This document shows, one piece after another, positions 15,784-25,601 of a DNA stretch of 64,000 bases. Within the stretch, counting starts at the first letter, position 1, and the number at the start of each line of letters is the position of its first letter. This stretch comes from Pedobacter polaris (GTDB taxonomy: Bacteria > Bacteroidota > Bacteroidia > Sphingobacteriales > Sphingobacteriaceae). The notes beneath the pieces were generated by a model. That model saw only the letters and a list, made by a program, of their open reading frames with translations, was not told the origin of the DNA and ran no database searches. Location of the stretch: positions 1,403,603 through 1,467,602 of the forward strand of contig NZ_SWBR01000001.1 in the NCBI RefSeq assembly GCF_005116505.1, in the 5' to 3' direction. The position numbers and the translations under genes were made by a program.

Positions 15784-18582
15784 ATGGATAACTTATCTTA
15801 TCTCAATGGCGCCAACGCCGAATATATAGAGTCATTATATCAGAGCTATAAAGAAGACCGTAATTCAGTAGAATTTGGCTGGCAGAAATTTTTTGAAGGC
15901 TTTGATTTTGGAAGAGGAGGCGATGCTGCCAACGTGAGTCCAGAAACTCCCGATCACTTTTTAAAGGAAATAAACGTATTAAATCTAATCAACGGTTACC
16001 GCCAACGTGGTCATTTGTTTACTAAAACAAATCCGGTTAGAGAAAGACGTAAACACTCACCAACGCTAGCAATTGAAAATTTTGGTTTATCAAAAGCTGA
16101 TTTAGATACTGTATTTAATTCGGCAATTGAAACTGGTATTGGTACACCAGCAAAATTAAGCGAGATAGTTGCTTTTTTAGAGCAAACTTATTGTGTTTCT
16201 ATTGGCGCTGAATATTTATACGTACGTACTCCAGAAGTTTTAAAATGGATACAGACTAAAATGGAAAGCGAGCGCAATACGCCTAAGTTTTCTATTGAAG
16301 AGAAAAAACGCATTCTTACTAAATTAAATGAAGCAGTAAGTTTCGAGAATTTTTTAGGGACTAAATTTTTAGGACAAAAACGTTTCTCTTTAGAGGGTGC
16401 GGAGGCGTTGATCCCTGCCTTAGATTCAGTAATTGAAAAAGGTTCTGAGTTAGGTATTGAAGAGTTTGTTATAGGAATGGCCCATCGCGGCCGTTTAAAT
16501 GTGCTTGCCAATATCATGCAAAAAACATACAAAGATATTTTTGCAGAATTTGAAGGTAAGGGTTACAGTGCGGAGTCTCCATTTGGTGGGGATGTTAAAT
16601 ACCACTTAGGTTATTCAACAGACATAACTACAAATGCTGGTAAGAGCGTTCACTTAAGCTTATGCCCTAATCCATCTCATTTAGAAACAGTAAATGGCGT
16701 GGTTGAAGGAATGTCTCGTTCGAAAATTGATTTTAAATATGCTGGTGATAACAATCGTTTAGCACCAATTTTAATTCATGGTGATGCTTCTGTTGCTGGA
16801 CAAGGTATAGTGTATGAAGTGATACAAATGGCTGGTTTAGAAGGTTATAAAACTGGTGGCACTATCCACTTGATAATTAACAATCAAATTGGTTTCACTA
16901 CGAATTACAAAGATGCTCGTTCAAGTACTTATTGTACAGATATTGCTAAAGTTACTTTATCTCCAGTTTTCCACGTAAATGGAGATGATGTAGAGGCTTT
17001 AGTATATGCTATTAATTTAGCGATGGAGTACCGTCAGAAATATAAAAATGATGTGTTTATTGATATTTTATGCTATCGCAGATTTGGTCACAATGAAGCT
17101 GATGAGCCAAAATTCACACAACCATTGTTGTACAAAGCGATAGAAAAACATGCTAATCCGCGTGATATTTATATTGATAAATTAACTAAAACTGGTGAAC
17201 TAGAAGCTGGTTTGGCTAAAGAGATGGAGAAGCAGTTTAAAGGTATTTTACAAGAACGTTTAAACGAAGCTAAAGAAATAACATCAACTTACGCTGATGT
17301 TAAATTTGGTGGAGCCTGGGCAGATATGCGTTTGGCTACAGCAAAAGATTTCGACGTTTCTCCAGATACATCTGTTAAAAAAACAACTTTACTAGAGGTA
17401 GCAAAACGTATTTCTACTTTACCAGCAGATAAAAAATTCTTCAAAAAAATTGAAAAATTATTTGATGAGCGTAATAAAATGGCAACCACTTCTCATGTTT
17501 TTGACTGGGCAATGGGTGAACAATTGGCTTACGGAACTTTATTAGCTGAAGGTAAAAGAGTTCGTTTAAGTGGACAAGATGTGAAAAGAGGAACTTTCTC
17601 TCATCGCCACGCAGTATTAACTTTAGAAGATAGCGAAGAAGAATATATTCCATTAGCTAATATTTCAGGTCAACAAGCACAATTTGATATTTACAATTCT
17701 CACTTATCAGAATATGGTGTTTTAGGATTTGAATATGGTTATGCAATGGCAAATCCAAATGCATTAACGATTTGGGAAGCACAATTTGGAGATTTCTTTA
17801 ATGGAGCTCAAATTGTAGTTGACCAATATATTGCTAGTGCAGAAACTAAATGGCAAAGAGAAAATGGTTTAGTAATGTTATTGCCACACGGTTATGAAGG
17901 TCAGGGTCCAGAGCATTCTTCTGCACGTATTGAACGTTTCATGGAGCTTTGTGCTGATTATAACATGCAAATAACCAATTGCACAACACCAGCAAACTTC
18001 TTTCACGCCCTACGTCGTCAATTTAAACGCGATTTCCGTAAACCTTTAGTGGTATTTAGCCCTAAGAGTTTATTGCGTCATCCACTTTGTGTTAGTCCAT
18101 TAGCAGATTTTACCGATGGTAAATTTAAAGAGGTTATTGATGATGTAAATGTTAAACCTGCTGATGTTAAACGAGTAGTTTTCTGTAGCGGTAAAATTTA
18201 TTACGATTTATTGGAAACTCAGAAAGCCAACCAAAAAGGAGATGTAGCCTTGGTACGAGTTGAACAATTGTATCCAACTCCTGTTGACCAAATGGAAGCA
18301 GTATACAAACGATATAAAAATGCTAAGGATGCAGTTTGGGTACAAGAAGAACCTGAGAATATGGGCGCTTGGCCATACTTGTTACGTAGGTTGAGAAAAA
18401 CTTCATTTAGCCAAATGGATGTGATTTCAAGAAAAGAAAGTAGCAGTACAGCAACCGGTTATGCTAAACAACATGCCAATCAACAAGCTTACATTGTATC
18501 TACTGCCTTTGATGTTCCTGTAACTGAAAAAGTAAAAGAGATTGTAAAAAAAGCAACAAAAAAATTAGTTAATATAGACTAG
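15784..18582 (+). CDS. sucA: 2-oxoglutarate dehydrogenase E1 component
   Basis: Thiamine diphosphate-dependent decarboxylase of the TCA cycle complex that makes succinyl-CoA. The 932 residues begin with the family N-terminal docking helix (SYLNGANAEYIESLY) and continue with IEEFVIGMAHRGRLNVLAN, LGYSTDI, SLCPNPSHLETVNGVVEG, ILIHGDASVAGQGIVYE, IINNQIGFTT and the HRRFGHNE-like CYRRFGHNEADEPKFTQP. The transketolase C-terminal half includes LSGQDVKRGTFSHRH and LLPHGYEGQGPEHSSAR. It is followed 78 bases later by E2 and is part of a two-gene unit; E3 lies about 6 kb downstream. The gap to E2 contains an imperfect hairpin (GTAATTGC / GCAATTAC). Confidence 0.97.
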   Translation: MDNLSYLNGANAEYIESLYQSYKEDRNSVEFGWQKFFEGFDFGRGGDAANVSPETPDHFLKEINVLNLINGYRQRGHLFTKTNPVRERRKHSPTLAIENFGLSKADLDTVFNSAIETGIGTPAKLSEIVAFLEQTYCVSIGAEYLYVRTPEVLKWIQTKMESERNTPKFSIEEKKRILTKLNEAVSFENFLGTKFLGQKRFSLEGAEALIPALDSVIEKGSELGIEEFVIGMAHRGRLNVLANIMQKTYKDIFAEFEGKGYSAESPFGGDVKYHLGYSTDITTNAGKSVHLSLCPNPSHLETVNGVVEGMSRSKIDFKYAGDNNRLAPILIHGDASVAGQGIVYEVIQMAGLEGYKTGGTIHLIINNQIGFTTNYKDARSSTYCTDIAKVTLSPVFHVNGDDVEALVYAINLAMEYRQKYKNDVFIDILCYRRFGHNEADEPKFTQPLLYKAIEKHANPRDIYIDKLTKTGELEAGLAKEMEKQFKGILQERLNEAKEITSTYADVKFGGAWADMRLATAKDFDVSPDTSVKKTTLLEVAKRISTLPADKKFFKKIEKLFDERNKMATTSHVFDWAMGEQLAYGTLLAEGKRVRLSGQDVKRGTFSHRHAVLTLEDSEEEYIPLANISGQQAQFDIYNSHLSEYGVLGFEYGYAMANPNALTIWEAQFGDFFNGAQIVVDQYIASAETKWQRENGLVMLLPHGYEGQGPEHSSARIERFMELCADYNMQITNCTTPANFFHALRRQFKRDFRKPLVVFSPKSLLRHPLCVSPLADFTDGKFKEVIDDVNVKPADVKRVVFCSGKIYYDLLETQKANQKGDVALVRVEQLYPTPVDQMEAVYKRYKNAKDAVWVQEEPENMGAWPYLLRRLRKTSFSQMDVISRKESSSTATGYAKQHANQQAYIVSTAFDVPVTEKVKEIVKKATKKLVNID

Positions 18583-18660
18583 CGCTAATCGTAATTGCCC
18601 CGCGTGCAATTACGCTAGACGTTTTACGCAATACGCCAAACAAAAAAATATAATTTTATC

Positions 18661-19887
18661 ATGGGTTTAGAAATCAAAGTTCCGCCAGTTGGCGAATCGA
18701 TTACAGAAGTAGTTTTATCTCGTTGGGTTAAAAACGATGGAGATTTTGTTGAAATGGACGAAATCATTGCAGAACTAGAGTCTGATAAAGCAACTTTCGA
18801 ATTAACCGCTGAAAAAGCAGGGACTTTAAAAATTGTAGCTAGCGAAGGTGATACTTTACCAATAGGTGCAGTAGTTTGTTCTATTGAAGAAGGAGCAGGA
18901 AGCCCGACGTCAGAAAGCCCAAAAGCAGAAACAGCTTCAGCTCCCGTGGCTGATAAAGTTAACGCCCCAGTTGCAGAAAAGCCTAGCGAAAGCTATGCTA
19001 CAGGTACTCCCTCTCCTTCAGCTGCTAAAATCTTGGCAGAAAAAGGTGTTGATGCAGGTTCGGTAAAAGGAACAGGTGTTGATGGTAGAATTACTAAAGA
19101 TGATGCTTTAAAGTCCGAAAGTTCGAAGCCAGGAAGTCCGAAAGTTGAAGCGCCAAAAGCTGCATCTGCTCCAATTGTTGCTGGCTCAAGAGGCGAACGT
19201 AGAGAGAAAATGTCTCCATTACGTAAAACGGTAGCTAAACGTTTGGTAACAGTTAAAAATGAAACGGCCATGTTAACCACATTTAATGAGGTAAACATGA
19301 AACCGATCATGGATTTAAGAGCTAAATATAAAGATCAATTTAAAGAGAAGTATGGTGTAGGCTTAGGGTTTATGAGTTTCTTTACCAAAGCGGTTTGTGA
19401 GGCAGCAAAAGATTTTCCGGCTGTAAACGCTCGTATAGAAGCTGAAGAAGTTGTGTATAACGATTTTGTAGATGTATCTATAGCAGTTTCTGCTCCAAAG
19501 GGATTAGTAGTGCCAATTATAAGAAATGCAGAAAGCATGACTTTGGCTCAAATTGAAAAAACAGTTATCGAATTGGCAACTAAAGCAAGAGATAGCAAAT
19601 TGACCATAGAAGAAATGACAGGTGGAACATTTACAATCACAAACGGTGGTGTTTTTGGTTCTATGATGTCTACGCCGATTATCAATGCTCCTCAATCTGC
19701 AATTTTAGGAATGCACAATATTATTGAGCGTCCAATCGCTGAAAATAAAGAAGTTGTTATTCGCCCAATGATGTATATCGCTTTATCTTATGATCATAGA
19801 ATTATCGATGGACGTGAATCAGTTGGATTCTTAGTACGTGTTAAACAATTGCTAGAAGATCCTGCTAGATTATTATTAGGTATATAA
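18661..19887 (+). CDS. sucB: 2-oxoglutarate dehydrogenase E2 (dihydrolipoyl succinyltransferase)
   Basis: Core acyltransferase of the complex. Residues 1-77 form one lipoyl domain with the lipoylated lysine K43 in [10 protein letters not shown] Ser/Pro/Ala/Lys-rich linker follows, then the E1/E3-binding domain at about 115-150 ([30 protein letters not shown]), a second linker about 150-180 and the catalytic domain to 408. Catalytic H379 and D383 are in SYDHRIIDG. The second linker ([17 protein letters not shown]) is encoded by repeated AAGTCCGAAAGTT-like words, which also occur in the intergenic DNA near 27150. A terminator follows. Confidence 0.96.
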   Translation: MGLEIKVPPVGESITEVVLSRWVKNDGDFVEMDEIIAELESDKATFELTAEKAGTLKIVASEGDTLPIGAVVCSIEEGAGSPTSESPKAETASAPVADKVNAPVAEKPSESYATGTPSPSAAKILAEKGVDAGSVKGTGVDGRITKDDALKSESSKPGSPKVEAPKAASAPIVAGSRGERREKMSPLRKTVAKRLVTVKNETAMLTTFNEVNMKPIMDLRAKYKDQFKEKYGVGLGFMSFFTKAVCEAAKDFPAVNARIEAEEVVYNDFVDVSIAVSAPKGLVVPIIRNAESMTLAQIEKTVIELATKARDSKLTIEEMTGGTFTITNGGVFGSMMSTPIINAPQSAILGMHNIIERPIAENKEVVIRPMMYIALSYDHRIIDGRESVGFLVRVKQLLEDPARLLLGI

Positions 19888-19903
19888 TTTACACTAAATA
19901 TTT

Positions 19904-19936
19904 AGCCCTAATGTTTATGCATTGGGGCTTTTTTTT
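19904..19936 (+). terminator. Terminator after sucB
   Basis: AGCCCTAATG (19904-19913) pairs with CATTGGGGCT (19920-19929) with one T:G wobble, followed by eight or more T residues. Confidence 0.9.
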
Positions 19937-19974
19937 GATATCACAAATATAAACTCCCAGTTTTGTCATTCCGA

Positions 19975-20049
19975 CTTCGGAGGAATCTCATAGTTGGAAT
20001 ACACAAAAGGAAAGTAATATTCGAGATTCTTAGCTACGCTCAGAATGAC
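19975..20049. repeat. Dispersed palindromic repeat, GTCATTCCGA family (copy 1)
   Basis: The element begins GTCATTCCGACTTCGGAGGA and ends with GAGATTCTTAG...CAGAATGAC, so the ends GTCATTC and GAATGAC and the inner AATCTC / GAGATT pair as an interrupted palindrome. The copy at 21857 has the same arms around a different centre. Confidence 0.82.
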
Positions 20050-20070
20050 AAAAAAAATTAAAAACATTTG

Positions 20071-20775
20071 ATGAAAAAACTAGCACTTACGATATTGCTT
20101 TTTATGGCAATAGGAAAAATATCAGCACAAACGCAAATCCAAAACTCTGGTTGGCTATTTATTTTAAATAGCACTAAATTGAGTGAAAAATGGGGAATAC
20201 ATTTTGATTTACAAGCTCGATCTGCGGATAATTGGTCTTATTTGAGAAACGTTTTAATTAGACCAGGGATAACTTATTATATCAATAATAGAAATAATGC
20301 AACTATTGGTTACTTATTAGCTACAACCAAAACCGAAACATTTGGTGCTCCAGATATCAACACCAATGAGCATAGAATATGGGAACAATATATCTTCACT
20401 CATAAACTTAAATCTAGTTTTATAACCCATAGAGGGCGAGTGGAACAACGTTTTATAGAGCAGGCAAATGGAAACGATATATTTGCGCAACGCTTTCGCT
20501 ATTTCTTTAGATTAATGTTGCCTTTGCAAGGAAAAGTAGGGGTGTTTGATAAGGGTGCATTTGTTGCTTTACAAAATGAAGTTTTTCTAAATATTCAAAA
20601 CAAGGAATTGTTAAATGATAGTTTGTTCGATCAAAACAGATTTTACATTGCAGGGGGTTATCGTTTTTCTAAAAAGCTTGATTTAGAGGTTGGTTACTTA
20701 AATCAGTATAGCAATGGAAAAACTATAAATACATCAAATCGGGTTGCTCAATTAGCTTTATATACAAGGTTTTAG
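20071..20775 (+). CDS. DUF2490 domain-containing outer membrane beta-barrel protein
   Basis: A 234-residue exported protein starting at ATG 20071 (a TTG at 20068 is the only reason for a longer frame). The signal peptide ends ISAQ near residue 20. The rest is beta-rich with alternating patterns and conserved DUF2490 pieces: SGWLFILNSTKLSEKWGIHFDLQ, RNVLIRPGITYYIN, NEHRIWEQY, RGRVEQRFIE, FAQRFRYFFRLMLPL. The terminal residue is Phe, as in many outer membrane barrels. Function is unknown for the family. It is flanked on both sides by dispersed palindromes (19975-20049 and 20798-20890) and appears monocistronic. Confidence 0.85.
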   Translation: MKKLALTILLFMAIGKISAQTQIQNSGWLFILNSTKLSEKWGIHFDLQARSADNWSYLRNVLIRPGITYYINNRNNATIGYLLATTKTETFGAPDINTNEHRIWEQYIFTHKLKSSFITHRGRVEQRFIEQANGNDIFAQRFRYFFRLMLPLQGKVGVFDKGAFVALQNEVFLNIQNKELLNDSLFDQNRFYIAGGYRFSKKLDLEVGYLNQYSNGKTINTSNRVAQLALYTRF

Positions 20776-20797
20776 TGATTTAGATGGAGCCATATTC

Positions 20798-20890
20798 CGT
20801 CATTCCCGTGAAAACGGGAATCGTAAAGTGTCAAGCAACTTAAATTAGATTTCTATCGCATTAAGATACCCAATCAAGTTGGGTATGACG
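20798..20890. repeat. Dispersed palindromic repeat, CGTCATTCCCG family (copy 1)
   Basis: Begins CGTCATTCCCGTGAAAACGG and ends GCATTAAGATACCCAA..AGTTGGGTATGACG. Outer ends CGTCAT / ATGACG pair, and each half has its own small hairpin (CCCGTGAAAACGGG; ACCCAATCAAGTTGGGT). A second member is at 27260-27375. The stretch from 20891 to 20990 ends in another CGTATGAC remnant but is otherwise featureless. Confidence 0.8.
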
Positions 20891-20990
20891 TACCTTGCGA
20901 ACCTTATAGAATAAGTTTGAGTGATAATCAGCCAAAACTTATTGAATTGGATTCCTAGCAGGCTACCGATGAAATCGGCACACGTATGAC

Positions 20991-21024
20991 AAAAAAAAGC
21001 CCCTCGAATAATATCGAAGAGCTT
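20991..21024 (-). terminator. Terminator for the head-GIN gene (minus strand)
   Basis: Read on the minus strand, AAGCTCTTCGA pairs with TCGAGGGGCTT (two G:U pairs) and is followed by eight T residues. It lies about 27 bases past the stop of the gene at 21051. Confidence 0.7.
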
Positions 21025-21050
21025 GAGCTTTTTGTGTGTGTTAAAAGCGT

Positions 21051-21788
21051 TTATATTTTTCTTACTCGGCCAGAACCAGATACTCTTTGCTCAACAGTAG
21101 CATTTCCACTGTAATTGATGCTTCCTGAGCCACTAACCACAGCATTGATGTGGTCTTCTGCATTAACATATACAGAACCTGAGCCGCTAATTACTGAAGA
21201 CATTGAACCTACAGAAAAACCTTTTTTGGTAAAACTTCCAGAACCGCTGATGGTAATCGTAGCATCATCAGCACTGCCAGAGATGTTTAAATTTCCAGAG
21301 CCACTAATAACGCCTGTAAAGTTGTTTACATCTGCACCTGCAGAAATACTACCTGAGCCACTTAAAGTTGTCGCTAAAGAATTTTCTTTAATTTTGCCAG
21401 TTACACTCATATGCCCATTACCACTCATGGTTAGGCTTTTAATTGTTTTTGCAGAAACATAAGCTATGATTTTTTTATTTTCATATTTTCTGGCCCAGCT
21501 AGTCCAACTATTTTGAGGTCTAATGATTAATATATTACCTTTTACTTCTGTAATTAAAGTAGCAATAGCATCTGCATCACCTTCAAATCTTAAACCCTCA
21601 GTGCTTCCTAATGTAATTACAACATTAATAGGGCCGCCAGCAGCAACACCACTAAAATTTTTCACATCTCTATCTTCTTTTTTAAATTTAGATAGACCAA
21701 TAATAATTGGATCTGATGCCAAAACAGATTGAAGGCTCAAAGAAGTAAGAACCAAAATAAGACTAAATGATAGGAATAATTTCTTCAT
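21051..21788 (-). CDS. Head GIN domain (DUF2807) secreted protein
   Basis: A 245-residue exported protein with a signal peptide ending near LASD (about residue 25). The DUF2807 fold follows: VKNFSGVAAGGPINVVIT, LRFEGDADAI, then repeated parallel-beta turns in which the words SGSGS or SGNG recur about every 20 residues (at least six, e.g. TLSGSGSISAG, GVISGSGNLNIS, TISGSGSFTKKG, VVSGSGSINYSG). This makes a right-handed beta-helix-like stack. Family members are annotated as putative autotransporter adhesins, but there is no translocator barrel here and the function is unknown. Terminated by its own hairpin at 20991-21024. Confidence 0.88.
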   Translation of the reverse strand: MKKLFLSFSLILVLTSLSLQSVLASDPIIIGLSKFKKEDRDVKNFSGVAAGGPINVVITLGSTEGLRFEGDADAIATLITEVKGNILIIRPQNSWTSWARKYENKKIIAYVSAKTIKSLTMSGNGHMSVTGKIKENSLATTLSGSGSISAGADVNNFTGVISGSGNLNISGSADDATITISGSGSFTKKGFSVGSMSSVISGSGSVYVNAEDHINAVVSGSGSINYSGNATVEQRVSGSGRVRKI

Positions 21789-21856
21789 GGTTTTATTGTT
21801 TTTCTTATAAGACGATGGTTGTGGGTGAAAAGTTGCATGGTGGTAAAAAAAAGTTT

Positions 21857-21940
21857 GTCATTCCGACTTTGGAGGAATCTCATAATCTATTTTATTAAAA
21901 GGAGTTTACCTTAGAGATTCTTCGCTGCGCTCTGAATGAC
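21857..21940. repeat. Dispersed palindromic repeat, GTCATTCCGA family (copy 2)
   Basis: Begins GTCATTCCGACTTTGGAGGA and ends GAGATTCTTCGC...CTGAATGAC. The arms match copy 1 at 19975; the central 35-40 bases do not. Located eight bases past the stop of the M1 peptidase gene. Confidence 0.83.
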
Positions 21941-21948
21941 AAAAATTA

Positions 21949-23607
21949 TTACTCTCCCTTCTTCACCTTAACATAAAAGTTAGGCTCTGTATTAAAACTA
22001 TCCATAGTTACAGAGGCATCAACTTTAGTGGTCTTCCAATCATTAGTTGGTTTAATCAAGGTATATTCACCTGCTTTTAATGAAACTTTAACAGGCATAT
22101 CAAATCCTGTTACATCAGTTATCCACCGATAAGATAATACACCATTATTGATTTTATATTCTAATACTGGTATTTTGGAATAGCGTAGGTATTGATCGAA
22201 TACTTTGTCTAATTTTAAACCACTTTGTTTAGCAATATAAGCTTCAACTTCTGCAGAAGTAGTAGTTTTATGATAAAATACCTTGTTTAAACCCCTTAGT
22301 ATTTCTCTAAATTTCTCATCATTATTGATCAATTGGCGAATAGTGTGAATCATATTTGCTCCTTTAGGATACATGTCTGGGCTACCTTCCTTGTTTACAT
22401 TATAAGACCCAATAATCGGAGTACGATTGGTAATATTCCCACGCAACCCAATTAAATAAGCTTCTCCTGCTTTTTTACCTTGGGTAGATTCTGTGAATAA
22501 GACTTCAGAATAGGTGGTGAAACCCTCATGCACCCACATGTCTGCAATGTCTTTTGTAGTTATGTTATTGGCAAACCATTCGTGACCGCTCTCATGTACT
22601 GTAATGTAATCCCATTTTAAGCCATAACCACTACCTGACATGTCCCCACCTAAATACCCTTTTTTGAATTGATTACCATAAGCCACAGCACTTTGGTGCT
22701 CCATGCCCAAATGGGGAGCCTGAACTAATTTGTAACCATCTTTATACCAAGGATAGGGGCCAAACCAGTGCTCAAATGACTCTAGCATAGGTTTTACATC
22801 TGCATCCCAATGTGGGCGAGCTTTTGCGCTATCTTCTTTTAACGACCAAAAATCTAAAGTTAAAGGACCTTTTTCTCCATTGTAAGTATCCGTCCAATGT
22901 GAATATTTACCAATGTAAAATGAAACTGTATAGTTATTGATTGGATTGCCAATAAACCAATTGTGTTGTCTATATCCATCTGGTTTATCTACTATGCTCC
23001 GCAGACGCCCATTAGAAACCTCATCTAAATCTTTTGGAACAGAAATGCTGATCAGCATGCTGTCTACCTCATCACTTTGATGGTCTTTAGTTGGCCACCA
23101 AACACTAGCACCTAAGCCTTGACAAGCAACCGACACAAATGGATTACCAGATTTATCCTTTTTGAAGATAAAGCCACCATCCCAAGGAGGGTTGCGGGCA
23201 ATTGGTGGATTACCATTATACCAAACCGTGAAACGATCCTTAGTTCCTTTTTTAATGGTTTTTGGGAAAGTTACAAATACAGCACCAAATTCGCGAGTGT
23301 ATGGAACCTCTGCTCCCTTATAAAGAATTTTATCTATTTTCAAGTTTGCAAATAAATCGAATTGCAGTTTTGTAAAATCTTGTGTAGCTGTAAAAGCAAA
23401 TTCATTACTACCACTTACAGATTTGTGATCCATATTAATTTTAACATCTAAATGGTAATAATTAATATCGTAGCAAGTACGCAAAGGGGTTAACATCCCC
23501 CTTAAGCTATCTGCTCTATTGTATTCTTTTTTAGCCACACCAAGCTGGGCTTTGGACTGGTAACTAAATAATAGAATTAAAAAAATTGGGAGAATTAACT
23601 TCTTCAT
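21949..23607 (-). CDS. M1 family metallopeptidase (aminopeptidase N-like)
   Basis: Exported zinc peptidase of 552 residues, signal peptide ending SKAQ. The gluzincin site is complete: H338-E339-x-x-H342 and E361 after 18 residues (HESGHEWFANN...VHEGF). The N-terminal beta domain (CYDINYYHLDVKINMD) precedes the catalytic domain. The classical exopeptidase GAMEN loop appears as HLGMEHQ, as in leukotriene A4 hydrolase-like and some bacterial M1 members. It lacks the large C-terminal helical domain of full-length aminopeptidase N, which is why it is short. It is 8 bases downstream of the CocE-type hydrolase gene and surely co-transcribed with it. Confidence 0.92.
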   Translation of the reverse strand: MKKLILPIFLILLFSYQSKAQLGVAKKEYNRADSLRGMLTPLRTCYDINYYHLDVKINMDHKSVSGSNEFAFTATQDFTKLQFDLFANLKIDKILYKGAEVPYTREFGAVFVTFPKTIKKGTKDRFTVWYNGNPPIARNPPWDGGFIFKKDKSGNPFVSVACQGLGASVWWPTKDHQSDEVDSMLISISVPKDLDEVSNGRLRSIVDKPDGYRQHNWFIGNPINNYTVSFYIGKYSHWTDTYNGEKGPLTLDFWSLKEDSAKARPHWDADVKPMLESFEHWFGPYPWYKDGYKLVQAPHLGMEHQSAVAYGNQFKKGYLGGDMSGSGYGLKWDYITVHESGHEWFANNITTKDIADMWVHEGFTTYSEVLFTESTQGKKAGEAYLIGLRGNITNRTPIIGSYNVNKEGSPDMYPKGANMIHTIRQLINNDEKFREILRGLNKVFYHKTTTSAEVEAYIAKQSGLKLDKVFDQYLRYSKIPVLEYKINNGVLSYRWITDVTGFDMPVKVSLKAGEYTLIKPTNDWKTTKVDASVTMDSFNTEPNFYVKVKKGE

Positions 23608-23615
23608 AAGATTGT

Positions 23616-25481
23616 TTATGGTTTTAAAACATTTACGGTTATAAATGAACTGTTAAATGTATCGTGGTAAATTCTGTGTGTAGCCTTTTGAAAATCTGCT
23701 GGTAAGGCCTGATAAATATCCATGAATTTTTGAGGGTTTCTATCTGCCAATGGGAACCACGAATTCTGAATTTGAATCATAATCTTGTGACCTTTTTTAA
23801 AGGTATGGGCAACATCTGGCAAAGGATAATTAACTTTTGTAATTGCTCCTGGCACAAATGCTTCTGGTTTTTCGAAACTATTGCGGTACTTTCCACGCAT
23901 AATTTCACCACGAACCAACATTTGGTATCCACCCATAATTAAATTTTTAGGGTTTGGAACTGGATTGGGCGCATTTTCTGGATAAACATCAATCAGTTTT
24001 ACAACATAATCAGCGTCTGTACCTGTAGTAGAAACTACAAGGTTTGCCAAAACTGGTCCGGTTAGCGTAATGTCTTCAGTTAAAACATCTGTTTGATAAA
24101 CTTTTACATCTGGTCTGCGAGCAGCAAAGCGTTGGTCGTCTATCATGTATTCCCGTGTTCTTCTGTCTTGCACACCATCCTGATAAGGAACTGGAGCATT
24201 TGGGTCACTTACATATTCATCCCAACTATCGGTTCTGCCAACCTTTGTAAATGCCAACTTCCCGCTAGGTTGTAAATATAAATTTCTGCTTTCTGTTTCT
24301 GCGGGTGGCCAAGTTTTAAACTTCTTCCACTCATTACTACCGGTTACAAAAATATTTGCTTCGGCAACATTAAAATCCCCTTCACCTTTTAAGTAAAATT
24401 TGAAAAATGGCAACTCAAAATTTTCTTGGTAATAAGTACTTGTCGGCTGACCAAATTCTATATCTCCGAAACTGTTGCCACCACTACGAACCCAACCACC
24501 ATGATACCAAGGTCCGGCTACCAAAATATTGTTGGCATTTGGATTTTGTTTTTCAATGGCTTTATAAGTAGCAAAAGTACCATAGGCATCTTCTGCATCA
24601 AAAAAGCCACCAACTACCATTACAGCAGGTTTTACATTAGTTAAGTGGGGTAATATTAATCTTGCTTTCCAAAAAGTATCTAGGTTTGGGTGTTTAAATA
24701 AATCATTCCAAAATTTAATGCTATCTGCAAAATATTTTTCCTTTAAATTTCTCACAGAGCCCGCTTCTAAATAGAAACGATAATTATCTTTTATAGGAAA
24801 TTCTAATGGTTTTGGCGCTTTATCTGGTGTAATAGGTTTAGGTCGTGGAACACCAAAACTTCTCATGAAGCTAAAAGCATCGTTTAAAAATAGTACACCA
24901 CGATGGTGGAAATCATCTCCCATAAACCAATCTGTAACTGGTGCTTGCGGAGAAACAGCTTTTAAAGCTGGGTGTGAATTAGGTAAAGACGTAGTTGAGT
25001 AAAATCCAGGATAAGAAATTCCAGAAATACCAGCTTTGTTATTGTTGTTCGGAATATTTTTAACCAACCAATCTATAGTGTCATAAGTATCTGTACTTTC
25101 ATCTATTGCTTTATTTCCCTTTTGTGTAGTCTGCGGCCTAACGTCTTCGAAAGTTCCCTCACTCATCCATCTGCCACGCACATCTTGGTAAACGAAAATA
25201 AATCCTTCTTTCATTAGCGCAGGAAAAGTACCTAAACTCATTTTATATTTATCCTCACCGTATGGCGAAACTGTATAGGGTGTTCGTGTAATTAAAAAAG
25301 GATATTTTTTAGTCTGATCTTTTGGGATATAAATGGAAGTAAATAATTTCGCTCCATCACGCATGGCAATTTGCCTTTCGATTTTAGTGTAATGACTTCT
25401 TACATAAGCAGAATCTGTCTCTTGGGCATATGCTATGAAAACTGAAAATAATAAGACAATAGAAAGTATAAAACGCTTCAT
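23616..25481 (-). CDS. CocE/NonD family hydrolase (X-Pro dipeptidyl-peptidase-like)
   Basis: Exported serine hydrolase of 621 residues, signal peptide ending AYAQ. The alpha/beta hydrolase nucleophile is S156 in GISYPG. The N-terminal piece MRDGAKLFTSIYIPKDQTKKYP, the oxyanion-loop region RTPYT, and the C-terminal jelly-roll domain (RNLYLQPSGKLAF, GPVLANLVVSTTGTDADYVVKLIDVYPEN, KGHKIMIQIQNSWFPLADRNPQ) are typical of alpha-amino-acid ester hydrolases and glutaryl acylases of the CocE group. Substrate cannot be set from sequence. It is the first gene of a two-gene peptide-processing operon with the M1 peptidase. Confidence 0.9.
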   Translation of the reverse strand: MKRFILSIVLLFSVFIAYAQETDSAYVRSHYTKIERQIAMRDGAKLFTSIYIPKDQTKKYPFLITRTPYTVSPYGEDKYKMSLGTFPALMKEGFIFVYQDVRGRWMSEGTFEDVRPQTTQKGNKAIDESTDTYDTIDWLVKNIPNNNNKAGISGISYPGFYSTTSLPNSHPALKAVSPQAPVTDWFMGDDFHHRGVLFLNDAFSFMRSFGVPRPKPITPDKAPKPLEFPIKDNYRFYLEAGSVRNLKEKYFADSIKFWNDLFKHPNLDTFWKARLILPHLTNVKPAVMVVGGFFDAEDAYGTFATYKAIEKQNPNANNILVAGPWYHGGWVRSGGNSFGDIEFGQPTSTYYQENFELPFFKFYLKGEGDFNVAEANIFVTGSNEWKKFKTWPPAETESRNLYLQPSGKLAFTKVGRTDSWDEYVSDPNAPVPYQDGVQDRRTREYMIDDQRFAARRPDVKVYQTDVLTEDITLTGPVLANLVVSTTGTDADYVVKLIDVYPENAPNPVPNPKNLIMGGYQMLVRGEIMRGKYRNSFEKPEAFVPGAITKVNYPLPDVAHTFKKGHKIMIQIQNSWFPLADRNPQKFMDIYQALPADFQKATHRIYHDTFNSSFITVNVLKP

Positions 25482-25601
25482 AATTTTATGGGATTTTTAC
25501 AAAGCATAAATATATTAACTAGTACAGGTATTTAGTAAGAAGTATCAAGATTGTGATAGAATAGCATATTAAGATGTGTGTATTGCATATTCGATTGATT
25601 T

